NCBI GenBank assembly: GCA_027574665.1
Contig: CM050668.1
Location: 6,348,001-6,412,000, forward strand
Length of the DNA stretch: 64,000 bases
Reading direction: 5' to 3'
Source of the DNA: Rhynochetos jubatus
Taxonomy: Eukaryota; Chordata; Aves; Eurypygiformes; Rhynochetidae
Shown here: in pieces, positions 22,701 to 35,942 of the stretch
How positions within the stretch are numbered: position 1 is the first letter of the stretch
Layout: each line of letters begins with the position of its first letter
The notes under the pieces: model-generated
Database searches by the model: none
Seen by the model: the letters and a program-made list of their open reading frames with translations, nothing else
Told to the model about the DNA's origin: nothing
Translations under genes and position numbers: made by a program

Positions 22701-25700
22701 GAGCCAGAGCGGTGCTCCCATGGCTGGGGCTGCTTGTGGCTCTGTGGCAACGGCTGGACAAGAGGGCAGCAGACCCACTGCTCCCTGGGAAGTCACGGCC
22801 AGCTGTGCTTACAAGCAGCAGGCAGTTATGGAGGTCAGAGTTTGGGTTGCCTGAACCTCAGAAATCATTTCTCCATGCTCGTAAAGAGCCTGAAATTTTC
22901 ATTGTTTATAACTCAGTTCAAAAGGGCTGGACTCATTTAGCTGATTGATTTTTGTATAGGTGGACAAAATTTTAATCTACTGTTCTTTGTTCCCTGTGGC
23001 ATTTTATCTTGATGCTGTGCCATGCGTGTTTAACAGAACTCTTCAGCGACTATCGAGAAAACAGTCCGATCAATGGATTGGATTATTCCTGTGCAGACAC
23101 AGCCTGGCACTGGGACAATACCAACCGAGTATCGCCTTGTGACTGCAGTTTATCACCTGGTTTGGAGATTGGAGGAAAGCTTTGCTAGTATTTGGGTGTG
23201 ATGCCATGAGAAGATGGGTGATTTGTGTAGAAAACCTATCCCTGCAGGCTCAGGTACTGAATCAGTGCATCACATCCTTCCCCTCCGCAAGCCTCATGTC
23301 ATGTCACGTGAGTGTAGTGTTGCTGTTACCAGTAATGATCCAGAGGCCTTGGTTAGGTTTAGGAGGGTTGTTCTGGGTGCCATCCTGCCCAGACTGGGGT
23401 ACCATGTTGTGCAAAGAAGGTGCTCTGAAGCCCCCTGAGCTTGCACCAGTCCTCAGTAGCTGGGCAGTGATGGTGAGAGGCTGGTCTGTGTGAGAGGCAG
23501 CTCCTCTGGGGCTGTGGGTGAATCTCCAGCTGCATGTGTAATTTGGGTTTGCAACAAGCAGAGCAAGAGATTATACACGAGTAAATATTTTCTATAGGAA
23601 AGTACCAGCAGGCAAAAGCACACGAGGAATTGCACTTCAGATCTCTTGCAAACACTGGCCACAACTTACTCTGAGAGCAGTGGTCCAGCAGTGCCCTGCA
23701 CCCTTTCTGCAGGCAGACACGGCTGGACCGATGGACAGTCCTGCTCTGGTGTTCATTCAGCCGCGTCCTCTGAGCCCCATCGCCGTTAGGTGTACGAGGT
23801 AGTTTAAAATCCTGTTTGCTTCAACAGCCACTTTAATCACTAGGGTTTATTTTGCTGTGGTTTTAAAAAATCGTTGCGGTGCAGCTGATTTTTAACACTG
23901 AGTGCGTACACTTGGTATTATATTTGGGCCCTAGAGAGAGACTATATTTGTATGGCTGGTTGATGTATTTATACTGTTTGCCAAGTTCCTTGGGTGCCAG
24001 GACATACGCTACCACTCATTGGCTGCTGTCTGTTGCCGTTCTCCTTTTATGCATCATAAATATTTATTGATATTGATTAATATTTATTTCTTGTAAATAA
24101 TACATCACTTTGATTCTACATGCTCCATTCAGAACAATGCAGAAATACACCAAAGTGTAATAAATATGGTAGTAAAGTTTGCTTGATACCTGGGGGAGCT
24201 ACCACAGGACTTTAGGGCTGGCTGCTCGGAGTGGGGCACACCCCTTTGCTCATGAGAGCCTGTGTCCTGCTGGATCCCAGGACTCAGGACCACCAGCCTC
24301 GGGAGCAGGGAGCGGGGGCTGCAGCTCCGGCAGCTGAGGTGTGGTGGTGCTGAGCCCAGCTCACAGCCAGCCCTTGGCCTCCACCTCTGCATGCAAACCA
24401 CTCGCTGAGAATGACAGGCAATGCCATGAGGCCAGGGTTTTGCATGCTCAGGTGTGGGCAGAGGAGAAGTTTTGCCTTTCAGTCATGCCTGGAGGAGAGC
24501 TGGCACACAAGGATGGGAGTGCATGGGGACTGTGGCTGAATGCACACCGCTAACAACTCCTGCCTCTCTGAACAACTTGCGTTATTAATATTAGTAACTT
24601 TTTGCCTCAGTAAAATTAGAAGAGTCTCATCAGGTCTCACAGCACAAGTAAATAACATAAAGCCAAGCCCTGAGAGAGCCCATGATCCTGGGCTTAGTCA
24701 ACTCAGATGGGAGGGGAGGAGGAAAATAACATTAGAGGCGAGCACAACTGCAGCTCCTCTGCGGGCAAAAGTAGGTCATTTTGAAGCAGCAAACAGCTGA
24801 AACAAACAAAAAAAAAAATGAATAAACAAAAGAAAGAGAAAAGGAAAAGGAGATGGGATTAGGATAGAAAATGTTTTGCCAAATCCCAGCAGAACAAGGA
24901 TACCAGTTCTGGGAATGCTCTGTGGCAAGCAGCTGGCACCACACCCAGCCCATGTCTGCCTAGGATGCTCTGGAGAAAACAGGCTGTTGCAAATGGCCTT
25001 TCAGGGAGTCCACCTACTCTTATACCGATAGCTAAATTCTGTGCATCCCTGGAAAATGTTTAGCTGATTTATTATTTACCAACAAATCACAGTCAGCCAA
25101 GTGCAACCCAGGCCTCCAGCCGGTGTTTGTTATTGCAGTGCAAACCTTGTCCTTTGTTGGGAAAGACTGATGCCAGAATGGTTTGCTTTATGAAAAAAAA
25201 ATATTCCCATTAAATGGGACTGCCCTCCTTTCAGTACAAAGGTAGGGCACAGGGGGGGGCTGGAGGGGCACCAGCCAGAGCCTTTCAGACCACAGCAGTG
25301 GGGAAGGCTGACCTTTTCTGCACTGGAGCGGGCTTGATTGCAGGCTCTTTTTTTCAACCCTTTCCTTTAGAGAGAGACAAAAGGGTGGAGGATTATATGC
25401 CAGAGCCAGGATGCTGAGCATTGGGGAGTTCTGATTTTGCCCAGGCAGTAATCCTATTGATCTTTTTTTAAACGTATGCTTTGATGATCAAAAGGCATTT
25501 CTGTTATCAAACAGCACTTTGCTACCCCAGATCTCCAAGTGCTTTTTAGAGAGGACAGGAACATGCGCCGTGTCTTACAGCAGAGAGGCTTGGGGAACTG
25601 GATTAATGTGGGAAGTCACAAAGCAGACCTTAGGCAAATGGGCACTGAGGATGCCCACACTGCAAACACACAGAAATACCTTCTACTCTGGGAGTAATAT

Positions 25701-26500
25701 GCCAGTACAAAAGAGTTATTCTCCAGGCACAACCCCAGTACTATTAATATGGAGTTATATGCAATTAACAGAGAGGGCCATATGTCCCTGCTTCTGGAAA
25801 CTTCCGCTGTCCCTGTTCTTGGAAGCATCTCTAAAGTCAAAACGCTATTGACAGTCACTATCTTATGTTTGTCTCATCGGGTTATCTGCCACACCAACAA
25901 GGGCTGGGAGTTTTGCTGTTATATTCCTTGCTTTTACAATGATTTGTGGTGCTCAGTTGCAGTTTGTGGAACTCGATCAGCTGAGTATCTGGCCTACTGG
26001 CTTTTTGTCTAGGCAAATATAGACTAGAAAGCTTTCTGTTACGTTGAAGAAATGTTAGGGGGTTGTGCTACTGCTAAATACAAAGTAATTGCCACTGAAT
26101 ATACATTTCCCATATTGAAAAGCTGGTCATCAACTTTTTACAGATGGTTTTCAGCAGTCTGATTTTCAGGGAAAAAAAAAAATCTAATAAAATACCTCAT
26201 TTCCCTCTTCATGGTGCCCACTGGGAGCAGCCCCAGAGGTGACCCACAGCCAGACTAGCACTTCCTTCCTGTGGCCTCGGGCAGGTTTCTTGGTAGCACA
26301 GGGAGAAGCTCAGCAAGCGCAGGAGACCTCAGGGCACACCAGACCCCATCTCTGCTGCCCCCATCCGAGACAGAGCAGTTGTGCCCTTTTCACAGGTATA
26401 AATTCAGCCACCCAGGCTTTCTCTTGGTAATGGTATGATAGAAAGGTTTGGTTAGCCTGATTTCTGCTGTTAATTTATCTCTCCTGCCTTTTGTGGGTTT
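22700..26500. other. Noncoding interval
   Basis: GC-rich and AT-rich stretches alternate. The run 23870-24130 is strongly AT-rich with repeated AATATTTATT words. G8 occurs at 25252-25259, A11 runs at 24808-24818 and 26172-26182. The palindrome TTTGATGATCAAA at 25480-25492 carries overlapping TCF/LEF-like words. No gene is recognisable. Confidence 0.6.
25479..25494. promoter_or_regulatory. Palindromic TCF/LEF-like word
   Basis: CTTTGATGATCAAAAG reads as CTTTGAT on both strands with one mismatch at the end. TCF/LEF factors bind CTTTGAT-type sites. A single site of this kind is weak evidence of regulation. Confidence 0.15.
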
Positions 26501-26769
26501 GCCCTCGTACATTAGTTTTATGTTTTTATACTTGTCCTTAGTAACGTGACCTAGTTTCCATCATTTGTGTATCTACTCCCTATGGCAAAACACAGAGTCC
26601 ACAAGATGTCAAAGATGGTGCATAACCTCTTGCAAATTTATTGTGAAATGATTGTCTGGAGGCTAGTGATAATTTCCACAAAGGCTATGAGAGATTGAGG
26701 AAACCCCTTTTTCGATGGCAGCAACCTCGACTCTGAAATAATTGCTTTCTTGGGCTACTCTTTGCACAG

Positions 26770-26922
26770 CTCCTAATGGTTTCTGCTCCTGTAGTTCTTC
26801 TGAATCACTTGCTAATAGTCTCGGCATGTCTGATTGCATTACTCTTTTGCAATGGAAAAACTGGACGAGACACTTCTGTTGGTGTACAATGCCTGCACAA
26901 TGGTGGGGGCATGCTGCGGCAG
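26770..26922 (+). other. Exon-like 153-nt segment (unproven)
   Basis: A pyrimidine-rich tract ending TTTGCACAG (26761-26769) is followed by 153 nt, a multiple of three, that end GGCAG before GTACGTGG. The in-phase frame is open for 51 codons, hydrophobic in its first half (positions roughly 1-28), then glycine-rich. The other two plus frames are also open here, so the openness is not informative. I recognise no protein. It could be a chance combination of splice-like words. Confidence 0.15.
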
Positions 26923-26929
26923 GTACGTG

Positions 26930-29800
26930 GTGCCTCCCGTTTGTCTCCGTCCCACGGCCGCAGCGGGTGGATCCCACTGTAGGAGAGGTGGGTGTGGAGC
27001 CCTCCATGCTCCCTTGCCCAACGCAAGAAGCGTTACCAGAGGGGTAACATGAGGTGAATGCGTAAGAGGAAATTTTATTCCAGTGAGAGTCTCTTTACAT
27101 ATCTGATGTTATTTAGAACAAACCCAGAGAGAGATTCTCCATCTTTAGAGTTGCATATTTTATCTATCAAGAGAGAAAGTCTTGTGTGTAATAATATGTA
27201 AATAACCTTGATATATTGGGTAGCTCTGAAGCTGGCAAAATAGACTGTATTTACAAAAGCCAAGGATTCGAATCTCTGGCTGCTTCATATCCTCTTCTGC
27301 AGGTCCATGCCTCCTTATGAAATAAATATGTTGTGTAACATACTTAAAACTATCACAGTTCAATCTAAGTGCAGTAATTCTGGTGTCATGCTCCTGGATG
27401 TAATTTGGGTGCTATACGTTTTCCTAGTCATTACTTAGGAATGATACTCTACAAGGTCAAGCTGAAAATCAATTGGAAAAGTGATTTTTTGCAACTTCCA
27501 CAGCCTTTTTTTCTTTCCTTGTTAGTTTAAGCATTTTCCTGCTAGAAAACCTCATTGATTGGATTGCTGTGCTGCTTAGTTATTTCGTGCTTTGCGAATT
27601 CATAGCTGTTCCATCTTATCAGAGTGGAAATTTCATTAGGGAAATTTTGAGGGGTTTTCTTTTAATTAAAGGAAGTATCATACTTCCTTGGTCAGACTAC
27701 AGCTGCTAATTCCCAGCTGTCGTGGTGGCATTTGTTTAATTAAGAGAAAAATTATCTGCCTGACTGGAGAACCGTGAGATAGTCTCTTTCAGCATTGGCA
27801 GGGTAAGAGCTGTAGCTGGGGTAAATCAGCATCGCTCCCCTGTGGTCTGTGGAAAACCAGCAGCTCCTACCATCTGAGGATAGATCGGAGCGACGGGAGA
27901 GGGCGGAAGCAATCATACGTCTTCCTTGGCTCTGAGCTGCCAGTTGAACATCACTAATGGCACTGATAAGGGTGTTTTCCCACAGATCTCTTCCTGTCCA
28001 AGATGCACTGTTCACCTTGCTCTCATCATTCAAGACAAAACCCAGCCGTCTTGCCTTCCTGCAGACATACTTTGCCACACTTCATGCTTCTGCCGTGGTT
28101 TATGCTGAACTTCTTTATGTTAAAAAAAAATATTTAGGGGTTTAGCTAGCTTACCCTTCCTCTGGGCAGCTAAATCTGTGACTTACCAATCTTGTTCATA
28201 TATATTTGATTGCTTTGTAGAATTGGGTTTCCCATCAAAAATGTATGCGTTATGACCAACTGTAATTTAGTTAATCAGAAAGATAGACGTCGTTATGTTA
28301 GCTTAGCAAATTGGTATTATGGAGGGGGAAAATCCCTTGATGGAGATAAAACAGATCTCAAACACTAGTCATCATCTTGCTGACCTTCAAATGAGTTTGG
28401 AGTCCTAACCTATTATCATCCCAGCGTGAATGAAATGTCAAAGACCTCTTTTAGCATAAGATGGAATTAATGATTATCCAGCAAAGAACAATGCAAGGAA
28501 TTTTTTTTCTTTATAGGATGTAAAAATGGGTAATTTATAAAATGAAAATTAGAATTAGAAAATCCATTATGGTTTGTTATAATAGTTTTGTGATTTAAAA
28601 AACCCAAACCACAAAACCCCAAACTTCTTTATGATGCATACAGACATAATGAGCAATTAGTTGAAATGGTGAATGTGTGATGAAACACAACAGAAAGGTG
28701 TGACCTGAATAATGCCTTTTGTGCTTACCTGGCCAGGCAGGCAGTAAAACTGGGGCTCAGCAGTCACTGACCACGGCAGAGCCATGGCGATGGGCGCTCA
28801 GCGCGTTTACCATTTCCTCTCATTTTCACCGTGCTGTTCCTTCCTGTAGGGCTAGCACACTCCTGTCCCTCTCGTGTGTCTGCTGCCTGCGCTGGCAGCA
28901 GCACTGGCTGCTCGAATAGCAGATGAAACTGTGGTCAGGGGATGTGGTGGCCTCGCCAGTGCGGGAGCTGAATCCTCATCCTCTGGTGATGGCAGCAGCA
29001 GCCCAGGCTGGCATCTGGGGTGCTGCCTGGCAGGGACTGGGCATCTTGTGTTGTGTGTTACTGCTTGAGAGCTGCTGTGCTGCAACAGGGAGAACAGAAA
29101 ACCCCTGTGTGCAGGGACTGCTGAGACTTACTGATCATCTTGTCCTCCTGTGGACCGTGGGACATGTTCTGCTTCCTAGAATAATTAGAGACTTTTAAAA
29201 ATAAAATTAAAATCCCCCTTTTGGAGGAACTCAGGATATTTTCTGTGCCCTTGTTTTGTCCTGCCAGCTCTCCAACAGGGAGCTTTTTTTCTCTAAACAT
29301 GGATTGCACACTCACAGCAGTGTGGACACAGTGGCTCGGAAATCCCTTTCTTACATAAATGTAAGAAATGCAATAATAACCTGAGATATTTCTTAAGGAG
29401 CAGTGGTGAAACACGCCAATGTGGAGTAATGACCAGTCAGTCCCAGTGCTGGCAGCTCACACCCAGCTTTGATGTAAGGGGTGGGGGGCAGAAGTGTCCG
29501 TCTGTCTGTATATATTTACATGCATGGAAAGAGTAATACTCAGTAGACTCAGGGCTGCCCATGGGGCAGGGGGGCTGCCCCTGCTTTCGCAGGGGCTCTG
29601 GCAGCATGTGATCCTCATGCCCACAGGGTTAGCTCGGACACAGGCTTGGCTGGGCGGGTTTAGCTGGATTAGTCACGACACCAGGAGAGTCTGAGATGTT
29701 AATCAAAGCTGTGCTAAATGGGAAACTCGTAAGTGACCCGAGGTGACGATTTCCCATAATCTTCACTCTTTTTTACTGGATTGATGAAATAGAAAATTGA
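26930..29800. other. Noncoding interval
   Basis: AT-rich, with a strong AT-rich core at 28440-28640 that could be regulatory. A GC-rich patch from 28720 to 29110 holds only short overlapping frames. No gene, RNA gene or recognisable repeat family. Confidence 0.6.
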
Positions 29801-29814
29801 TGAGCCTAAACCAC

Positions 29815-29827
29815 TTTTTTTTTTTTT
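29815..29827. repeat. Poly-T run (13)
   Basis: An uninterrupted run of thirteen T residues in AT-rich sequence. Confidence 0.9.
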
Positions 29828-29829
29828 AA

Positions 29830-32440
29830 GCCTGCTTCTGAGCAGAATGTTAGATCCACTTGATAATGTAGTTGAAGTCCTGAGCTCGCCAGAGCGTCAT
29901 TCTCTGATGTCTGAGTGTACAGTTTGACTTGAAATCCTTTCCAATAAATTCAAGGCTGTAAAACCATAATAGGACCCCAGAGCAACCTCCAGTTTCTTGA
30001 ACTAAAACATGTATTTTCAGAGATTTTTGGAAGGTATTGATCTTCAGTGTGTTTAATGATCATTATTAACCTCAGAATTATGTAGGGGAAAAATGAGAAA
30101 CGAAAGGGAGGGGGGAGAAATGGGTGATGTTTGCACTGCTAGAAGAGAAGGGTAATTGTTCTTGTAAGAGGCTCCCTCAGTCTCAGCACCCACCGACTGC
30201 CATGATGCTGCACCCTGCGACCGGGGTGGGCAGTGGCACCAGTGTCACAGCAGGACCTGGTGCAGGGACAGCAGTGGAGCCACAGGGGCTTCTGCTGCCC
30301 CCAGAGTCCCCTTGGCTGCTTTTTCCTCTCTGAGGTGTCACTATCCAGTGTAGATGCACAGGAATTTAAGTGTTTCCTTCTTTGTAAATGCCAATGTGAT
30401 GGAAATAGCACAGCAGTGAGAGCAGGGATCCTTGGGGGGCTGTCTCCTCTTCCCTTGGGAGTGTGTTTAAAGCCTGGACAGGTATCAGCCCATTAAAAAT
30501 CTCATAACAAAAGGTGAACAATGTGGAGAAAATTTTGACCTGTTAATAAAGGATTTAGTCAAACATTTATGTAAATATTTGTACTGCACCATGCCATTAG
30601 CTTTTCCAGTTAATCTGCTTTCTCTCCTAATGGCTCTGAGCAAAATATGTTCCCAGAGTAGTTTACAATAAAAATTAGTGCTGTATCTGGCCTATTACTC
30701 TTCCTCCGTGAATGATTAAAAAGGGTTAGATGCAAAAATCCATTTCTGAGCAGGCTTTTTTTTTTTCCCCTGACCCCTGATCGTTCTTTTCTCTTATGGA
30801 AAATAAAACAATTAAAAGACAACAGAAATTGCCAGGTTCTGGGAAGTCTGCTTGGTGTATTTGTCATTTTACGAGGCAACTTCTATTTGCAAATGGAAAA
30901 ATCTTAAGAATTTAAAATGTCACTTAGAGCATCTGCAATTGCCCTGTAGAGGAGTTTGTTCACCTGTCAGCCTTTATAAGCGTATGAACATGGATTTCTT
31001 TTACTCCTGGGAAATCTTGTCCAATTCTAACACTTTCCAGTGTGGTTGGGGAAGGGGTAGCCTGAAGTTAAACACAAGAATATATTATTGCATTTGACAC
31101 TTTTCACAAACATTGTGCTTAGTGTATTTTGGATATTGAACACAAACGACGGGCCCTTCAGCACACTGGATAAACCTGGTTCGTGCCAGAAGTCCAATTA
31201 CTACCAGCAGAGCAACTTCTGGGTGAGATTCTGCTGAGGACCAGCTCTAGGCTTCTGCATTTGAATAAGATGTGGCTTCACTTTGCATGTGAAGAAGAGT
31301 TGCAGTACTGGATGTTTTTTTACTTGCTCTGTAGTTTATGCTTAGATGACTTATAAAGCAAATATTAACAGCCCTTCTGGTTTGTAAACAGCTGTCTCTT
31401 ACAGCAGCACCAAAGATTAAACCTACCGAGGGCAGCGTAAAACCCTTTCGTTTTCCAGATTCTACTCAGTCAGCTCCAATTACTGGTTGAATGGGGGTAG
31501 ATATTTTTAGAAATGCTGACACTTAAAAAAAAAACCCCTGCATCACAAAACAGCTTAAAATGAAGCATAGTAGATCCCAAAAGCCAAGGGTGCTCATGAG
31601 GTCTGTTTGGAGATGGAGCTCCAAACATCTCTGGGGAGGGGGACAAGCAGGGAAGGATAGACAGGGAATTTGTGAACCTTCAGATTTTGTTCTGATTTGA
31701 AATGCTTGATTTGAAATCTCGATATTCTTGGAAATGTTGCCTTTCCCTCAGCTCTATGCACAGCCTTTGAGTACCACAGACTCAGTGTCAGTTGTGCCAT
31801 TGTGACCGAGCCTGGATTTTCCCTAGAAACACTCACTGCAGACAGAAAGTGGCTTTCAATTAGCCCCGTCTCACCTGCAAAGGTTCAATCCACAGCCCAT
31901 CACAGTAACAACACGTACTTAAAACAAATGCTCAGCTTGGGTAGTCACTGAAAGCAAATAGAAAAGCCTGTATCTGACTGCAAAAAATGTCCTTACGTGC
32001 TGTGTTGGAGGCATCGGCTCAGGAGCCAGATAAACACGTAACTTAGCAACAAAGAACAAATTGTGAGGGTTTCCAGTGAAATGTCAGAGCACAATCTTTA
32101 GATCACCTCATATCTACGTGAGCAAATACCCTGATTTGCTGAGCTGAGCCCTCCTGCACCCCTCACGCTTGCTGCTGGCGTGGGCTGTCTCCTATGGCCC
32201 TTGAGCATCCGGTGCCTCTGACTTTGCTGGCTGCTGTTTTCCTGGACTTGTTCAATTGGTTCCACTTTTCCATGAGTCTGATAAAAAGCGATTATGTCCA
32301 TTTCCTGCCAAAGGGACCCCGTCATGAACAAAAACCGCCGTGTTATTATCCACCTCTTTCTCAAAGTGATACACAGTACGTTGAGCCTACAGCATTGCGC
32401 CATATGTCTGCATGAATTCTTGTAACAGATGTGCTGAGGC
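29830..32440. other. Noncoding interval
   Basis: Mostly AT-rich with a GC-rich patch near 30180-30310. T11 lies at 30756-30766 and A10 at 31525-31534. A POU-like ATTTGCAAAT palindrome occurs near 30884. Frames are short. Confidence 0.6.
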
Positions 32441-32720
32441 TTGGAAAAACTTATTTTAGATAAGCCAAATAATCTTTTCAATTATCTTTTGCTGAAAATA
32501 TTGTATTTTTGTAGGCATTCAAGAGCGTTATGGCATAAAATACTGGTCTAATTATCATTATCTTCTCTATTATGTTTGCTGAAATATTTTTTGGAGTTGT
32601 CAAATATGCATCTATTTTGTTATTTGGGAAGAGTCTTTAGGCAGCTGTATATTTGGTTTTTCGATCGTGTAATTTGATCTACGTATTTGATTGCAAGAAG
32701 ATGTTATCCAAAAGGATAGC
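32440..32720. other. AT-rich block, candidate conserved noncoding element
   Basis: This stretch has many AATTATC, ATTATC and TTATTT words and is nearly free of CpG. It includes ATATGCAT, a POU/homeodomain-like word, near 32605. The composition is that of many deeply conserved vertebrate enhancers. Nothing else supports the call. Confidence 0.22.
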
Positions 32721-33480
32721 AGCAGCAGCTCACACTTGTTTATTAGGATTATTCCATTACGGCAAGAACAGATTCCTCGGATGGCTCCTATGGATGGGCG
32801 GTTCCAGACAGCCCAGCTCCCGGGAGGGCTGGGGCTGCCGTTTCCCCCTTCCTGTTGCTCTACTTGACCTCGCAGGCCAGGCGGTGCTGGGTGTAGTGTC
32901 CTGCACTGACCCTGGGGCTCTGCTTAGGGTCAAACCCACAACGAGTGAGCAAGGCTGTGCCCTTGCTTCAAAGCATCTGCACACATCTTAGACCCTTTGA
33001 GCTCAGCTCGGGGCAGCACTGAGCTGATAATGCTGAAATGCATTTTTTTCCCACAAGTTTGGTGATTGGGTACAAGGCTGATGGAAAATCCCTCCAGCTG
33101 CTAGTGTTCAAAACACTATTGGCCTGAAATAGAGAGAAATTTTGTTACAACAGGGAGCCAGCAGAGGGGATACATTTACAATTCATCCCGGTTCCCTCCA
33201 GAAAATGTGTTATTTGGATCTGGCTTGCTGGAGACGTGACAGTGCTCTCTGGCTGCTGAATAACCATGAGATAGGTGCTGCGAGTGCATGTGTTCACAGC
33301 CAAGTGGGGAGGAGTAAAGCATTGTGCTTCGAGCATCGGTATATCCATTTACTTAAATTATCGCTAAACCTAATGTCACCCCGTCTACTCCATCACGTGT
33401 TATTGAGTGCTCCAGCTGAGTAATCTCATTAGAATTTGTCTCGTTTCCACCTCCGGCAGCAGCCATGTACACAGCTTCTG
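32720..33480. other. Noncoding interval
   Basis: GC-rich from 32770 to 33020 with overlapping short frames on both strands. GCCAGCAGAGGGGA at 33159-33172 resembles a CTCF core but differs at the critical C after the G-run. Nothing else seen. Confidence 0.55.
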
Positions 33481-33900
33481 AAAAGGTTATTCACACAATA
33501 TTGCGTGACCTTGATGAAAGGCTAATTTGATAAGAATTCAATTTAAAATTCCATTTGTACTGACAAACCAGGATTTTATTGATGTCACAAATTTTCAGCA
33601 GTGGAAGCAACATAAGGAGCGGGACTGCATCGTTCATAGGCCTGAAGGTGTAAAAGGTAGAGGATTTGTAGGAGCTGCTTTATGAAAGGGTCAGCATACC
33701 TTGCAGCAGTTCGGTCTAAACGCTTCAGTAAACTGTTCTTAAGTTTTCTTTCCTTTGTTATCTTATTTTTCTTTCCAGTTTCCTTAAAGGGGTCTTTGTG
33801 GTGGCAGGGATGAAACAGTGGCTGTAAGTAAGGTAGTTTCCCAGTGTGTTTCCAAGTGCATTTCTTCCTTGCCCTTTCATCTGTTGGTCTCCATGAGGTT
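33480..33900. other. AT-rich block, possible regulatory element
   Basis: CpG-poor text with GATAAG, AATTTGAT and ATTTTATTG words from 33490 to 33600, giving way to T-rich text near 33740-33785. It lies immediately left of the CpG-dense patch at 33951. Confidence 0.18.
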
Positions 33901-33950
33901 CAGACAACAGACTGAACAAATGAACAGCGTGATTTGCTCTCTCTGAATGG

Positions 33951-34082
33951 CGAGTTCACGCCGTGAGCGCGGGTCGCCCTCTCCCTGCAGCAGCCATGAG
34001 GCAGCTGCAAGCGCGCGGGACTGAGCTGGGTGCAGGGGTCTGGACCCCGCTGACCTGGCCGTGGCGGTGACAAGGATGGGCG
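33951..34082. other. Small CpG-dense patch
   Basis: About 13 CpG dinucleotides fall in 132 bp, including CGCGCG, against roughly one per 100 bp elsewhere. It is too short for a conventional CpG island. It may mark an unmethylated alternative promoter or simply be a GC-rich patch that escaped CpG decay. No TATA or initiator arrangement is evident. Confidence 0.4.
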
Positions 34083-34089
34083 CTGGTGT

Positions 34090-35940
34090 CTGCACCTCAG
34101 TGACAGTGTCCAGAGAGGCAAAGTGGTGGGTTTTGTCAGCCTGTGCCGAAGGGGCTGGTGTTTCAATAGGCAGGCAGCAGCCCACAGGTACAGCGGGTGC
34201 GGGCAGAAGGCATCTGGGGCGTCAGCACCACCCATCCCCTCCCAGCTGCCAGCAGCGAGGGGGAAGCCTGAGGCGTAAGAAAAGGGAAGGTGTTTGGTGC
34301 AAAGGACTTGGGTTCTTAAAAGCTGGCCCAGTTTTCCCGGCTGTGTCTGTGGCTCTCACAGGGGACACTGCCCACACCCCAAACCTCGTCTCTCAGGGCC
34401 AGGTTTGGACCCACAATTCTTTAATCCTGTTCCTGTCCTGAAGCAGCAAACTTCATTGTCTTGTAGTTCCTTTATGTCACAACTTTGATCTCGGAGCTAT
34501 TTCAGATGAGGCTCTCCTTGGGGAGGGGCCTTGGAGGGAGAGACCTAGAGCGAGTGTCAAATCCTCCTGCACTGCTGCTGCCGCCACGGTTTTGGCAGAG
34601 CCTGGGTAGAAGCCAGCACAGTGTCACAGTGCTCCTGTTATTTTTGGAGGCCATTTGAGCCGTGTTACAGGGGACACCCGTAGGAAGAGAGAGGTGTAAT
34701 CAGGAGTGTGTCCAAACAGGCACCGGTGGAGGTCACAGTGCAGGGGGACAGGTCGGGCACTGTGGCAAAGGACCATGTCAGACTGTCTGCTTACCCCGGC
34801 TGTGCTCAGAGACTCGCTCTCTCCAGCACTGCGGCAGATAGAGGATGTTCCTCACGCACATTGCCTGATTTCTGTCACGGTCTGGGAACAGATGGGGAAC
34901 AAAAAACAGCTACACGCTTGTCCAGTGACCTACACTGCCCATCCATTCCTACATGGTCCACCAGCTTGGTTTGATGCTGAAAATCACTTTTAATGCTTTC
35001 TGTGTGTGATCAAAGTTGCTGCTTAGACCAAATCACACCCATGTCCATCAGACGCTGCCTGTCCATCACTCGTTAACCTCTTGTAATGAGAACCTGCAGT
35101 GCAAAGCCCGAGTGCTGCAGTGGTCTGTCGCCGAGGGAGGACTGTGCCTAGGGAGGTAAGGGGGAGCACAGGCGAGAAAACTGCAGGTACCCAGGGGCTG
35201 TGGGAGTCAACGTGGGCAGAAGAAAACGGCAGCTGAAGAGAGAGTCGCAGCAGCCTATTACTGTTTCTTCCAAATCCAGAAAAGCTTAGCAGCGCTACAA
35301 TCTGTTGTTTGTATAAAAATGTGTTAGTGTAAGGCAGTGCGGGAGAGCCTGCCTGAAAAAGACGCTTGAAAAATAACAGTGTTTCAGCATGGAGAAACAT
35401 CTGGTGAGAGAAGGTGCTGGCACCTTGCACGAGCTCTCACCCCAGTCCGCACACAGCGCACCTTGCAGCCAGACTGAGCCAGCCCGCTGGGGTGGGACGC
35501 CGTCTCGTGTTGGTCTCCCACAGATGCTGCCTCTTCCCGTTCCTCTGAGACCTTCCATCTTTTTCTTTCTTTCTTTTTAACCCAAGCATAAGGAAGATTA
35601 GGTTGCTCCAAGAGACAACTCCCAGTGGCATAGGGCCATATTTGTTTCAATGGAAGTGGGACATTCCCCCCCCTTCATCGAAAGCCCATCTGATCCTTCC
35701 AATCCCACAGCCTTTGAGATGTCCATCTGTGCCCAGCGTGGAATGGAGATCCCCCTGATCCTGAGCATCCCTCTCCCGATGGAGAGAGATGCCTCTCAAA
35801 GGCACGGTCCTGCCTTCCATTGTTACTGATCTCTCTTGAAAGACAGAGACATTATTCTGGAAATCCTGAATATCAGCTTACTTTGCTATTCTTCCAAATC
35901 TGAAGATCATACAGCTACTGAATCTTATTTCTTTTCCCCC
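34090..35940. other. Noncoding interval
   Basis: Moderately GC-rich with overlapping frames of up to 135 codons on the minus strand (35023-35430), none recognisable. A TTTC-rich stretch lies at 35559-35578 and C8 at 35666-35673. A donor-like GAG|GTAAGG near 35154 lacks a good acceptor. Confidence 0.6.
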
Positions 35941-35942
35941 AG

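Noticed and set aside
33159..33172. CTCF-like core CCAGCAGAGGGG
   Set aside because: The C that follows the G-run in the core motif is replaced by G; a similar word near 12885 has the wrong spacing.
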